From assembly GCF_963082655.1 (NCBI RefSeq), contig NC_081554.1:48077169-48141168 (forward strand): a stretch of DNA of 64,000 bases, given 5' to 3'. Within the stretch, counting starts at the first letter, position 1. Every line of letters begins with the position of its first letter. A program made the position numbers and the translations under genes. Below the pieces are notes generated by a model that ran no database searches, was not told the DNA's origin, and worked only from the letters and a program-made list of their open reading frames with translations. The DNA comes from Stomoxys calcitrans. Its lineage: Eukaryota; Arthropoda; Insecta; Diptera; Muscidae. Shown piece after piece: positions 30,131-40,654 of this stretch.

Positions 30131-31802
30131 AGTAAAAACATGTAAAAGCTTGCCAAGTTCGGACGGGCCGAATCTTAAATACCCTCCACCATGGATCGTA
30201 TTTGTCAAATTCTTTGAATGACATTTCCAAATAGAACAAGTAAAAAGGCGATAAGTTCGGCCGGGCCAAACTTTGGATACCCACCACCTAGGGTATATAT
30301 GTAAACCACCTTTCGTCAAAATTCGGTGAAAAATGCATACCTCTATACCTCCTCTATACCCCCCATAACAGCTATAACGAAATATGTTCCGATTTGGATC
30401 AAATACTAATAAGTACAAGTCATTGTTCAATTGTGTATAACAAATTATTGGTCTTTTTAGTAGCTATATCTAAAATAAACCGATCTGAACCATATACGAC
30501 ACGGATGTTGAAAAGCCTTACATAAGTCACTTTGTCAAATTTCAATGAAATCGGATTACAAATGCGTCTTTTATGGGACCAAGACTTTAAATCGAGATAT
30601 CACTCAATATGGCAGATATATTCAAATCTAGACCGATTAAGGCCATGTTGAAGAAAAATGTCCAAGGGCCTAACACAACTTACTGTCCCAAATTTCGGCG
30701 ACATCGGACCATAAATGCGCCTTTTATGGGCCTAAAACCTTAAATCGAGAGATCGGTCTATATGGCCCGATCTGGTCCAAATTGAAGAAGGATGTCATAG
30801 GGCCTAACACAACTCACTGTCCCAAATTTCGGCGACATAGGACAATAAAAGCACCTTTTATGAGCCCAAAACCATAAATCGAGAAATCGGTCTATATGGC
30901 AGCTATATCCAAAACTGGACCGATCTATGCCATATTGCAGAACGATATCCAGGGGCCTAACATAACTCACTGTACCAAATTTCGACGACATCGGACAATA
31001 AATGAGCCTTTTATGAGCCCAAAACCATAAATCGAGAGATCGATCTATATGACAGCTATATCCAAATCTGGACCATCCTGAGCCAAATTGAAGAAGGATG
31101 TTAAAGGTCTTAACACAACTTACTATCCCAAATTTCAGCAAAATCGGGTAATAAATGTGGCTTTTATGGGCCTAAGACCCTAAATCGGCGGATCGGTCTA
31201 TATGGCAGCTGTATCCAAATCTGGACCGATCTGGGCCAAATTGAAGTAGGATGTCGAAGGGCCCAACACAACTCCTTCTTCCAAATTTCAGCGATATCGG
31301 ACAATAAATGCGCGTTTTATGAGTCAAAACTTTAAATCGAGATGTCGGTCTATATGGCAGCTATATTCAAATCTGGACCGATCTGGGCCAAATTGAAGTA
31401 GGATGTCAAAGGGCCTAACACAACTCACTGTCCCAAATTTCAGCAAAATCGGACAATAAATGTGGATTTTATGGGCCTAAGATCCTAAATCGGCGGATCG
31501 GTCTATATGGGGGCTATATCAAGATATATTCCGATATAGCCCATCTTCGAAATTAACCTGCTTATGGACAAAAAACGAATCTGTTCAAAGTTTCAGCTCA
31601 ATACCTCTCTTTTTAAAGACTGTAGCGTGATTTCAACAGACAGACGGTCGGACGGACGGACATGGCTGGATCGTCTTAGATTTTTACGTTGATCAAGAAT
31701 ATATAGAATATACTTTATAGGGTCGGAAATGGATATTTCGATGTGTTGCAAACGGGATGACTTAATGAATATACCCGCTATCCTACGGTGGTTGGTATAA
31801 AA
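30131..31802 (+). mobile_element. mini-me-like element with two 5' ends and about eight monomers
   Basis: Two 5' ends at about 30,131 and 30,236 (AAGTTCGGACGGGCCGAA; AAGTTCGGCCGGGCC). The first keeps TACCCTCCACCATGGAT. Monomers have AGCTATATCC-type landmarks at 30,901, 31,054, 31,207, 31,359 and 31,511 (152-153 apart). Then GACAGACGGTCGGACGGACG, core AAGAATATATAGAATATAC, end near 31,800. Confidence 0.85.
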
Positions 31803-32082
31803 ACACCTGTCATAGAAAAACACCACCTCTAAAATTTCAGTCAAATCGAGTAATAAATGCACCCTCCAGAGGCTCAAAAAGTCATGCTGCGAGATCGGTT
31901 TATATGGCAGCTAAATCAGGTCATTTACCGATTTAGACCATACTTGAAACAGTTGTTGGAATTCATACCAAAACGACATATGCAAAATTTCAACCATATT
32001 GGATAAGGATTTCGCTCTCTAGAAGCCTAAGTAGTATAATCGGGAGATCAATGTAATGGACTGATTTAGACCATATTTGACA
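31803..32082 (+). mobile_element. mini-me-like element, left part, interrupted by LINE K
   Basis: Monomers with GGTTTATATGGCAGCTAAATC. The element continues at 33,144 after LINE K and at about 34,590 after an RTE copy. Confidence 0.8.
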
Positions 32083-32095
32083 TAGTTGTTGAAAG

Positions 32096-33130
32096 GAAAA
32101 ACTTTGTAGGCAGAACAGACATAAATATGAACGCAAAATGGAAATTGTTTTTAGCGGTTTGCAGATCCATTCAAACCTACGCTGCCCAAGTTTGGGGGTT
32201 CTGTCATTTCGAAGAAGTTGACTCCTTGCAACGTTATTTCTTAAAAAGGATTCTAAAACTACCAGTTTGTACTCCAAACTACGTACTCATGCTAGAAACG
32301 GAGGTAGAGGATACACATATATATACCCTGGGACTGCACTTAAAATATATAGGAAAAACTCTGTTTCAGCATTCGGGCGCTAGATTGACAAACCAGCTAT
32401 CCAATATTGCATTACGCAGAAATGTCTTCTGGGTAAAAGAACTGAAATTCTTAGCTGCAAGTATGGATATTCAATGGCCTGAAGCATTTCCTTCATCAAG
32501 CCTATGGTATGACTTTACCAAGAAACTTATAAACAGCTTAAAACTGAACCTCTATCAAAATAGGATTCACAGAAAAACGGAAAGCCAACAAAGAATATAT
32601 AAATACCTGGACCCGAACAAAGCCTATCTCTATCTTAATGAGCGATACACATCAGAAAATATTACTTGGATATTTAAAGCTCGCAGTGGAATGATATCCC
32701 TGGGTTACAATAACTTTGAAGAGAATGAGTCGGAAAAAATGTGTAAGCTTTGCAACCTAAGAGAAACAGAAACTTTGGACCATTTCCTTGGAATTTGTCC
32801 GGTTCTAAGAGAATTTAGATTGGCCGCCTTTAGTAAAGCATCATTGAGCTTCGTAGAAGTACTCCATATACTAGACGGAATTGAAGTGGGAAATTGGGAT
32901 AAGCTAACAACTTATTTACGAATGGCTTATAATTATCGGCAACTTTTATTAAATGAATATCATTAATTAAAATTTAAAGTTTATGCGACAGACGTTATAC
33001 ACATAGTCGCTAATAAATATTACTTCTTTCTAAGAATAAATGTACATATTTAGAAAATTAATTTTAAGTAACATATCTGCTATGAATCAAAGATTTTATT
33101 CGAATAAAGAAGTCCTACTACTACTACTAC
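32096..33130 (+). mobile_element. LINE K: young 5'-truncated insertion with 13-base target duplication
   Basis: Flanked by perfect TAGTTGTTGAAAG at 32,083-32,095 and 33,131-33,143. Contains the 3' part of the RT ORF, a short 3' UTR (AATAAA near 33,035 and 33,103) and a (CTA)n tail at about 33,115-33,130. Inserted within a mini-me monomer. Confidence 0.9.
32127..32966 (+). pseudogene. LINE K RT C-terminal ORF, intact but 5' truncated
   Basis: 279 codons without a stop, and the frame is open right back to the insertion boundary, so the ATG at 32,127 is internal. It includes the RT thumb/connection (RSIQTYAAQVWGF, SLQRYFLKRILKLP), a long helical linker, and a C-terminal zinc-binding block CKLCNLRETETLDHFLGICP. 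No catalytic palm and no RNase H are present. The intact frame and perfect duplication point to recent insertion. Confidence 0.8.
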
Positions 33131-33143
33131 TAGTTGTTGAAAG

Positions 33144-33690
33144 TCAAAATAAAACACTTCATGCAAAATTTCGGCCAAATCTGATAAGAATTGCGCCCTA
33201 TAGAAGCTCAAGATGTCAAGACCCAAGGTCGGCTTATATGGCAGCAATATCCAGATATAGACCGATTTGAACCATTCTTAGCACAGCTGTTGGAGGTCAT
33301 ACCAGAACACTTCATGCAAAGTTTCAGCCAAATCGGATAGGAAGTGTGCCCTTTAGAGGCTCAAGAAGCCAAGACCCAAGGTCGGTTTATATGGTAGCTA
33401 TATCAGGCTATGAACCGTTTTAGACCAAATCGGGTAAGAATTGCTCCCCCTAGAAGCTCAAGAAGTCCAGACCCAAGATCGGTTTATATGGCAGCTATAT
33501 CAAAAGATGAACCGATTTGGCCCATTTACAATCCCAACCGACCTACACTAATAAGAAGTATTTGTGCAAAAGTTCAAAAGCCTAGCTTTACTCCTTCAAA
33601 AGTTAGCGTGCTTTCGACAGACGGACGGACGGACATGGCTAGATCGACTTGAAATGTCATGACGATCAAGAATATATATATATATATATT
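33144..33690 (+). mobile_element. mini-me-like element, middle part
   Basis: Monomers (AAGACCCAAGGTCGGTTTATA), GACAGACGGACGGACGGACATGG near 33,617, core GACGATCAAGAATATA ending in (TA)n, where the RTE copy is inserted. Confidence 0.85.
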
Positions 33691-34585
33691 GAGATGTACA
33701 GGCGTCAGAATGAAGTCTGGAAATTCTACCAAAGAATTAAACATCAAACCGATGGCTTTGGTGCAGCACATCCTCCTGCAGAGACAAAGAAGGAAATCTG
33801 GTAACTAACACAGATAACATGCTGAGGATATGGAAAGAACGTTTTACCCAACTTCTAGTGTCCGACGTTGGCGGCGAAGAGAATACCGCAGAACCAATCC
33901 CTGATGATGGTATGGAATGTTTACCTCCTAGTCAGAATGAGGTCCAAGTAGCAGTGACCCGACTAAAGAACAACAAGGCAGCAGGATCCGCTGGGTTACT
34001 CGCTGAACTATTTAAGACCGGAGGCGATACGCTGATAAAGCGTATGCATCAGCTTATCTGCGCAATCTGGCTAGAAGAACGCATACCCGATGATTGGAAC
34101 CTCAGTAAGCAGTTTAGGAACAAGGCCACCTCTCGACAGACCAAGACTACACTATACAAGACACTGATACTACCCGTGCTGTTATATGGTTCTGAAGCAT
34201 GGGTACTTGTGAAAGCAGATGAGGCAGTGTTTGGAGTATTTGAGAGTATTTTTTAGTATTAGAGTATTTTTTCTTTGTAAAATATATGGACCAGTTTGCG
34301 TTAATGGAGAATATAGGCGACGTATGAACCACGAGCTGTATGACGACGATAGCATAGTTACACGCAACAAAATACAACGGCTGCGTGGGCTAGATCATGT
34401 TGTGAGAATGGACGAAGAAGCTCCAGCAAAGAAGTCTTTTGAAGGCAAACACGGAGGTACACGCAAACCGGGAAGACCAAAAGCCCGATGGAAAGATCAA
34501 GTGGTGGGAGACACCTCAAAACTTGGTGTCAGAGATTTTAGAATATTCTGTCATAGCCAATTAAAGTAAAGTATTAAAGTAAAGT
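33691..34585 (+). mobile_element. RTE-type LINE, 5' truncated and internally deleted
   Basis: Begins GAGATGTACAGGCGTCAG, encodes TRLKNNKAAGSAGLLAELFK and EERIPDDWNLS (RT fingers), then jumps to TLYKTLILPVLLYGSEAWV (RT C-terminal), losing the palm and YADD. Ends with TAAAG-type tail repeats at about 34,562-34,585. Same family as 42,994-45,746. Part of the host mini-me core was lost or overwritten at the junction. Confidence 0.8.
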
Positions 34586-34589
34586 AAAA

Positions 34590-34660
34590 TGCTTATTTCG
34601 AGGTGTTACAAACGGTAAGACGAAATTAGTATACCTCTCATGCTATGGTGTACGTTATAA
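34590..34660 (+). mobile_element. mini-me 3' end resumed after RTE insertion
   Basis: TTATTTCGAGGTGTTACAAA and TAGTATACC then ATGGTGTACGTTATAAAA: the normal 3' end of the element left at 33,690. Confidence 0.75.
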
Positions 34661-34667
34661 AAATGGA

Positions 34668-34982
34668 AAGGCAAAAATGCAAATTTGCCCATGTATATTC
34701 CATTAAGGAACAGGGGCAAACTTTTCACATATCAATGAGTGTTGTCTGATTCAAGTTTAAGTTTAAGGGGCCTCCTTTTTATAGCCTAGTCCGGACAGCG
34801 TGCCGTAGTGCGACACCTCTTTGTGGAGTTTTTACCAAATGGTACAGTACCTGCCAAATATCGCCAGCATAAGGAGGGGATAACCACCGCTGAACATTTT
34901 CATGATGTTCTTCATAGGTTTCGAACTTAGGCATTCAGCGTCATAAGCAGGCATGCTAACCTCTGCGCTACGGTGGCTTCCA
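34668..34982 (-). mobile_element. SINE, near full length, reverse
   Basis: Reverse complement order: 3' body (GCCCATGTATATTCCATTAAG), middle (CGCCAGCATAAGGAGGGG), decayed B-box (GGTTTCGAACTTAGG), A-box region (GCATGCTAACCTCTGCGCTA). Confidence 0.85.
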
Positions 34983-35196
34983 TAGGTGGAAAGGTATAAA
35001 ATCCAATATGCCATTCATCGCCCCTCTTGGAGAACTTCCCATTGCCCCATTGCCCCAGCGACTAGCACTACCGCGGTAACCTGCAACGTTCTTGATCATC
35101 CTGCGAAGGGCACAATTGTCCAGAGCTTTGTGCCATACATGCTTCATTGCTTCATCCATCTTTGACATATCTCGGATATATCGCAAAATATTAGAA

Positions 35197-35400
35197 CCTT
35201 CGTCCTAAGTAGGAACCTACAAAAGTTTAACCAACAAAAGTTTGGCCTGAGAACCCTAAACCCCTTTGTGGGGTTTGCTCTACTTACCTTATACCGAAAT
35301 ATAAGACCCTTCGTCCTAGGTAGGAGCCTACAAAAGTTTAACTTAAAAAAGTTTGACCTGAGAAGCCTAAACCCTTTTAGGGGTTTACTCTACTGACCGC
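35197..35400. repeat. Two direct repeats of 111 bases, each with a GGGGTTT hairpin
   Basis: CCTTCGTCCTAAGTAGGA at 35,197 and CCTTCGTCCTAGGTAGGA at 35,308. Each unit ends with an inverted repeat: AAACCCC/GGGGTTT in the first and AAACCC/GGGTTT in the second. Family not recognised. Confidence 0.75.
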
Positions 35401-36110
35401 ATACCATTAACCTAACGTACAATTTCCCACCCCCCATATCATGACCCTAAAATTGTTCCGCAGTGCTATTAGTGCATTTGAAATTTACAAATTCTTGCAG
35501 TTCTGTGTTGGCCATTGTTCCCCTGTCGAAACACCATCCATTCACAACGGCATCAAATCAAGTTTATCGTGATCTTTGTTTATAACTTGTGAAAAAAAAA
35601 AAAAAATACATGGCGTATTTGATATCCATTTAAAATTTTTATTTCTCGTTTTCCCATTTCTTTTTTTTTTTTCTTTCATTATTAAGTATTTATAGACGAA
35701 AGCAATTTACAAATTGTTTTGAATAAAACGCCCATTGGTACGCTTGTTTTCATTGGAATTGCCCAAAACATTTTCCACCTTTGCTACGATCATTGCGTCG
35801 TGGTGGTTGTTGGTTGTATTGTACATTCCCAAAATGGTTTGAATCATAATTTTTTCCATTGTCCATTGTTGAAAAGTGTTCTTGTAAACAACGTTTGACG
35901 AGGTGCTTTTACTGCTGCTGCCAACGGGTGCATCATCATCATCATCATAATTAATTCAAAGGAAGTGCATTTGTATCGAAAGCATTGAGAGCAAGTTGTA
36001 GGAGATCAGAATTTTGAATTGAAACAGCGTGGAGGTGCTAAGACAACAGTCGCGTTCTATTGCTGCCCTCAAGAGGAAATCACAACTCAAGGTAAATATT
36101 TTGAGATGAT
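35401..36110 (+). other. Unique sequence with possible exon end at 36,091
   Basis: Includes an (ATC)n run near 35,930-35,948 and two poly-T/poly-A tracts. ACTCAAG|GTAAAT at 36,091/36,092 is a strong donor match. The preceding about 60 bases are open in two frames, one giving RQQSRSIAALKRKSQLK. No start or clear acceptor was found. Confidence 0.25.
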
Positions 36111-36389
36111 ACTTTTACACATTAATTATAACATTTGATGGCGAAATGTGCGATTGGAAGGGGTAAACTAGGAAAAACATGCCATAAAATACAAAACAAG
36201 ATGCAATATTTGTTTTTAATGAATAATAGCAGATATACAGAAGTGAACTCTTTTTTTTTTTTCTTGGGACGAGCCTCTTTACGCTTCGGTTTGGTGTAAA
36301 GTTTCAGGAGCTTTTTGGTTATCATGGTAAACAATTAAAGTACATACTCTAGGTATCTCTCCTAATGATTAGTATAAATTGAACCTCAA

Positions 36390-37680
36390 ACAAGTAAAAG
36401 CGCGTTAAATTCAGCCTGTTCAAATCTTATATACCCTCCAACATAGATTTGAATGACTTTTTCAAATATATGGGAGCTATGTCAAGTTATAGACCGATAT
36501 TAACCGTAAAGTCATACAAATATGCCACGTTCATAATTTCAGCCAAATTGTATAGTATATGCGTCCTCAAGAAGTTAAATCGGGCGATCGGTTTATACAG
36601 GATATATCATCGTTTAGTAAATGCGCCCTCTAGAGGCTCAAGAAGTCAAATCGGGCGATCGGTTTATACTGGATATACCAGTTTATAGATCGATTTGGCC
36701 AATAATTGGCACTGCTATTGGAAGTCAGAGCAAAATGTAATGTGAAAATTTTCAGCCAAATCGGATAATAATAGCGCCCTCTAGAGGCTCAAGAAGTCAA
36801 ATCGATAGTTCGGTTTATATGTCAGCTATATCAGATTTCAACCATTCTTGACATGGCTGTCAAAAGTTAAAGCAAAACACTTCATGCGAAATTTCAGCCT
36901 AGTCGTGTAGTAAATGCGCCCTCTAGAGGTTCAAGAATTCAAATCGGGCGATCGGTTTATATGAGAGCTATATCAGAATGTAGACCGATTTGAACCATAC
37001 TAGACATGGCTGTTGGAAGTCTTAGGAAAACATACTGTGTAAAATTTCAGCCAAATTGGATAATAATTGCGCCCTCTAGAGGCTCAAGAAGTCAAATCGA
37101 TAGTTCGGTGTATATGTCAGCTATATCAGATTATCAGCCGATTTTAACCATTCTTGACATGGCTGTTAAAAGTTATAGCAAAACACTACATGCGAAATTT
37201 CAGCTATATCGTGTAGTAAATGCGCCCTCTAGATGTTCAAGAATTCAAATCCAGCGATCGGTTTATAAGGGAGCTATATCAGAATGTAGACCGATTTGAA
37301 CCATACTAGGCACGGCTTAGCAAAATAAAACGTGCAAAATTTCAGTCAAATCCGATAATAATTGTGCCCTCTAGAGGCTCAAAAAATTAATTCGTGAGAT
37401 AACTTTATATGGCAACTATATCAAAACATAGACCTATCTATGCCATCTACAATCTCAACCGACCTTCATTAAAAAGGTATTTGTGCAAAATGTCAAGCAC
37501 CTAGCTTTACTCCTTTGAAAGTTTGCGGGTTTTCGAAGGACAAACGGGCGGATATCGTTAAATAGACTTAGAATGTCAAGTCTATGAAGAAAACTTTGTT
37601 GGGACTCAGATCATTATTTCGTTGAGTTACAAACGGAATGACGATGTTAGCATACCCCCATCTTTTGGTGAAGGGTTTAA
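36390..37680 (+). mobile_element. mini-me-like element, near full length
   Basis: 5' end AACAAGTAAAAGCGCG with a decayed palindrome and TACCCTCCAACATAGAT. About six monomers follow (GCGCCCTCTAGAGGCTCAAG). The (GTCY)n is reduced to a short diverged GGACAAACGGGCGGA. The end is CCCATCTTTTGGTGAAGGGT. Subunits at 36.8-36.95 and 37.1-37.25 kb are near-duplicates, suggesting internal duplication. Confidence 0.8.
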
Positions 37681-38022
37681 TAGCATGTAAAATTTTGCCC
37701 CCGTCTTGAACCGCGGCTCAGTTCGTCTATTGTCAGCCTTAACTGCAAATGGTTCGATTTGTTCCGACTGACGGGTAGCGCGCAAATATAAGAACCTATG
37801 ATGCGGAATGGTAATTATTTGATAAGCAGCGAGAAGTAGCAGAGGGACCCAAAAAGTCGACACGGAAAAGGATTGGCAAATGAATGATCCATAGTTTCAG
37901 GTTTGGAGAACACCTGGTAAGTCAATGACCTCCAAATTCAGAGCTAAAAATCTCCGCAACTGAGTTAAAATATAGTAACGAAACAATTGTAGCTCCTATC
38001 TACGAATGCAATGAAAAAAAAA
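37681..38022. other. Unique sequence, nothing recognised
   Basis: No recognisable gene. A 78-codon minus-strand frame here lacks any family signal. Confidence 0.35.
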
Positions 38023-38600
38023 AAACAAGTAAAAGCGCGTTATATATGTATAAGCCCTCAACCAAAGATCGCATTTGACTCGTTCTTTGAATGACTTTCC
38101 AATATATAAAGGAGGTGCTTCTACAGATACAGATAGACTGTGCTTGTCATGACTATGAGAAGTCATAAAAAATAAAAGCAATTAGCCCAATCAGCCCAAT
38201 AATTGGGCCCCCTAGAGCCTCAAAAAGTCGATTTTGCAATTGGTTTATATGGGAGCCATATTAGGTTATAGACAAATTTAAATCATACTTGGCACGGCTG
38301 TTGGAAGCCTAGAAAAACTTTGCGTACAAAATTTCAGCCAAATCGGTTAAGAATTGCGCCTTCTACGAGTAGAGGCTCAAGAAGTAAAATCTGAAGATCG
38401 GTTTATATGGCAGGTATATCAGGTTCTGAATCGATTTGGATCACACTTAGCATATTTCTTGGAAATCAAAACACAACACTTTGTGCAAAATTGCTGCCAA
38501 ATCGGATAAGAATTGCGCCCTCTAGAGGTGTATAAACCGGGAGATCGGTTTATACGGCAGCTTTATTAGATTATGGACTGATTTTGACCACACTTAGTAC
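38023..38600 (+). mobile_element. mini-me-like element, 5' part
   Basis: AAACAAGTAAAAGCGCG start without palindrome, then monomers (GATCGGTTTATATGGCAGG, TGCGCCCTCTAGAGG). Ends where LINE C begins near 38,615. Confidence 0.75.
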
Positions 38601-38614
38601 AGTTGGAGTATATG

Positions 38615-40130
38615 TAAGTCTTAGGCATATACTCCGAAATTCTGACAGGAGGCAAGGGTGGTATTTATACCCAAGCCCGGAAAGGCTAGTTAGGCCTTTT
38701 GTGTCGCATAACTTGCCTAGCCGGGCTTGGGTATAAGTACCATCCCTGCCTCCTGCTAGGCTTTCGGAGTATATAACTAAGATTTGCATATATTTCGAAA
38801 GCCCGGCAAGGCAAGTTACCAAAGGCCTACAGACCTATAAGCGTTACGTCCACTCTACTCAAAACCATGGAACGTATTCTAGATACCATGATAACGATAA
38901 CAATATCCGGCGAACTGCACAAATACAAACATCATGCCTATGTTAAGGGAAGGTCGCTGCATACTGCCCCATACGTGGTTGTGCATAAAATAGAAGAATC
39001 ATTCGATGCCAAAACGCACACACTGGCGGTATGCAATGACATCGAGGGGGCTTCTAACAATGTGCGGACCGACACACTGGTCCAATCCTTAGACCAGCAT
39101 CGGGTGGACCCGGCCCTTAGAGACTGGACAAACCATATGCTAAGGAACAGGTGGATAAATTGCAGGTCCCATGACAAAAATATAAGGAGAAAGTGGCACA
39201 GGGCACACCACGAGGGGACATTTAATCGCCTCTTCTTTAAGTGACCACCATAAATAACCTATTACGGATGCTGACTGAGGAGGGATTTGAACCCGTCTGC
39301 TATGCAGGCGATGTTATAAAACTTCTTAGGGATAATGATCCGAATAACCTATGCAGAAGGGCCGAAAGGGTCTTGTATATGGCATATGACTGGGCTAGAC
39401 CCAGGTTTCTCAATGTTAACCCAGAGAAGACTGAAATATGCCTGTTCACGAGGAAGATGAAGGTGGGCCAATTTGACGCACCACATTTCTTCAACAAAAC
39501 GATTTCCATATCTGAGAAGGTCAAATTCTTAGGAGTGATCTTGGGTAGGAAACTGAATTGGAAGCGCCACATTCAGAAACGTACTGAGGCTCACAGATGT
39601 TGGACACTGTGTAGACGGGCCGTATGTATTCGTAGGCTCGAAATGGGGCCTGAATCCGAGGATAGTCTACTGGCTCTACAGGAGCGTGATTAGACCTATA
39701 CCTACTTATTCCTCAGTAGTTTAGTGGACTTCTATGGAGAAAAAGTGCATTATTATGACCATGAGACGACCCTTGACGTTGAGGGTGAGGCAGGGCTGCC
39801 AGCGGCATAGTCTTGGACTGACCCAGTATTGCCATCTGGAGGATCATGTTACATAGATGGATCAAAGCTAGAGAACAGAGTGGGCCTGGGGGTCTGCTTT
39901 GAGAACCCAAGGTCTGAGATCTGTTTTACAATAGACTGCCTGACCATAATAAGGTCCTGCAGGCGGAGATCCGGGCGATCACAGATTGCGTGAGATGGTA
40001 TGGTTTTCAAGCGAGGACATCGAATACGAACATCTTTACGGACAGTAAAATGGCCATAAGGGCAACAACGATCAGGACGGTAAGATCACGAACAATTTTG
40101 GAATGTATGTTGGTTCATGTCAGGTAGTGT
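38615..40130 (+). mobile_element. LINE C copy, RT to RNase H, rearranged
   Basis: The start is a small inverted duplication (38,626-38,775). RT follows (MERILDTMI, AYVKGRSLHT, CNDIEGASNNVRTDTLVQSL, with the palm Asp kept but Phe changed to Ser), then RT continues at 39,241 (CYAGDVIKLLR for the YADD motif). The thumb is FLGVILGRKLNWKRH, and the 3' part is decayed RNase H (NIFTDSKMAIRAT). Joined tail-first to an inverted piece of the same family at 40,131. Confidence 0.8.
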
Positions 40131-40650
40131 GTCCCCACCTAGAACCGGTGTATTTTAGCTGCGAAAGCCGGGCAATGACATAGGAAATGCTCCAACATCT
40201 CATCATCTTCCCCACATGCCACACACACCCTATCACTTGCCGCACCGATTTTGCATAAGTGATCTGGTAGTCCTATGTGTCCCGTTATGACACCAAAAAC
40301 TATACTGACCTCCTCTTACTTCCTTTCTGTAATAGCCTCGTCTCTCACGATCCGGATCACCCCATTTGTCGCCCACGCCCTTAAATTGGACTGGGTCGAC
40401 CCGAAAGGCTTCGGGTTAACCAAGTTTATCGATGGTAGTTCTGTGGCTTTCACTGCCAAATCGTCTGCCCTTTTATTCCCCCTTACTCCGTTATGGCCCG
40501 GCACCCAAACGATGCGGTCAGGCAGTCTAAAACAGATCTCAGTCCCTGGGTTCTCAATGTAGACCCCCAGGCCCACTCTGTCCCCTAGCTTTGATCCATT
40601 CGTGTGACATGATCTTCCAGACGTCAATACTAGGGTTCCGTCAGTCCAAG
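40131..40650 (-). mobile_element. LINE C 3' fragment, reverse, with internal deletion
   Basis: The minus strand reads SGRSCHTNGSKLGDRVGLGV, then jumps from FRLPD straight to RIVWVPGHNGVRGNKRADD, losing the RNase H Glu and Asp motifs, then LPSINLVNPKPFGSTQS and a zinc-type C-terminus. Confidence 0.75.
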
Positions 40651-40654
40651 ACTT

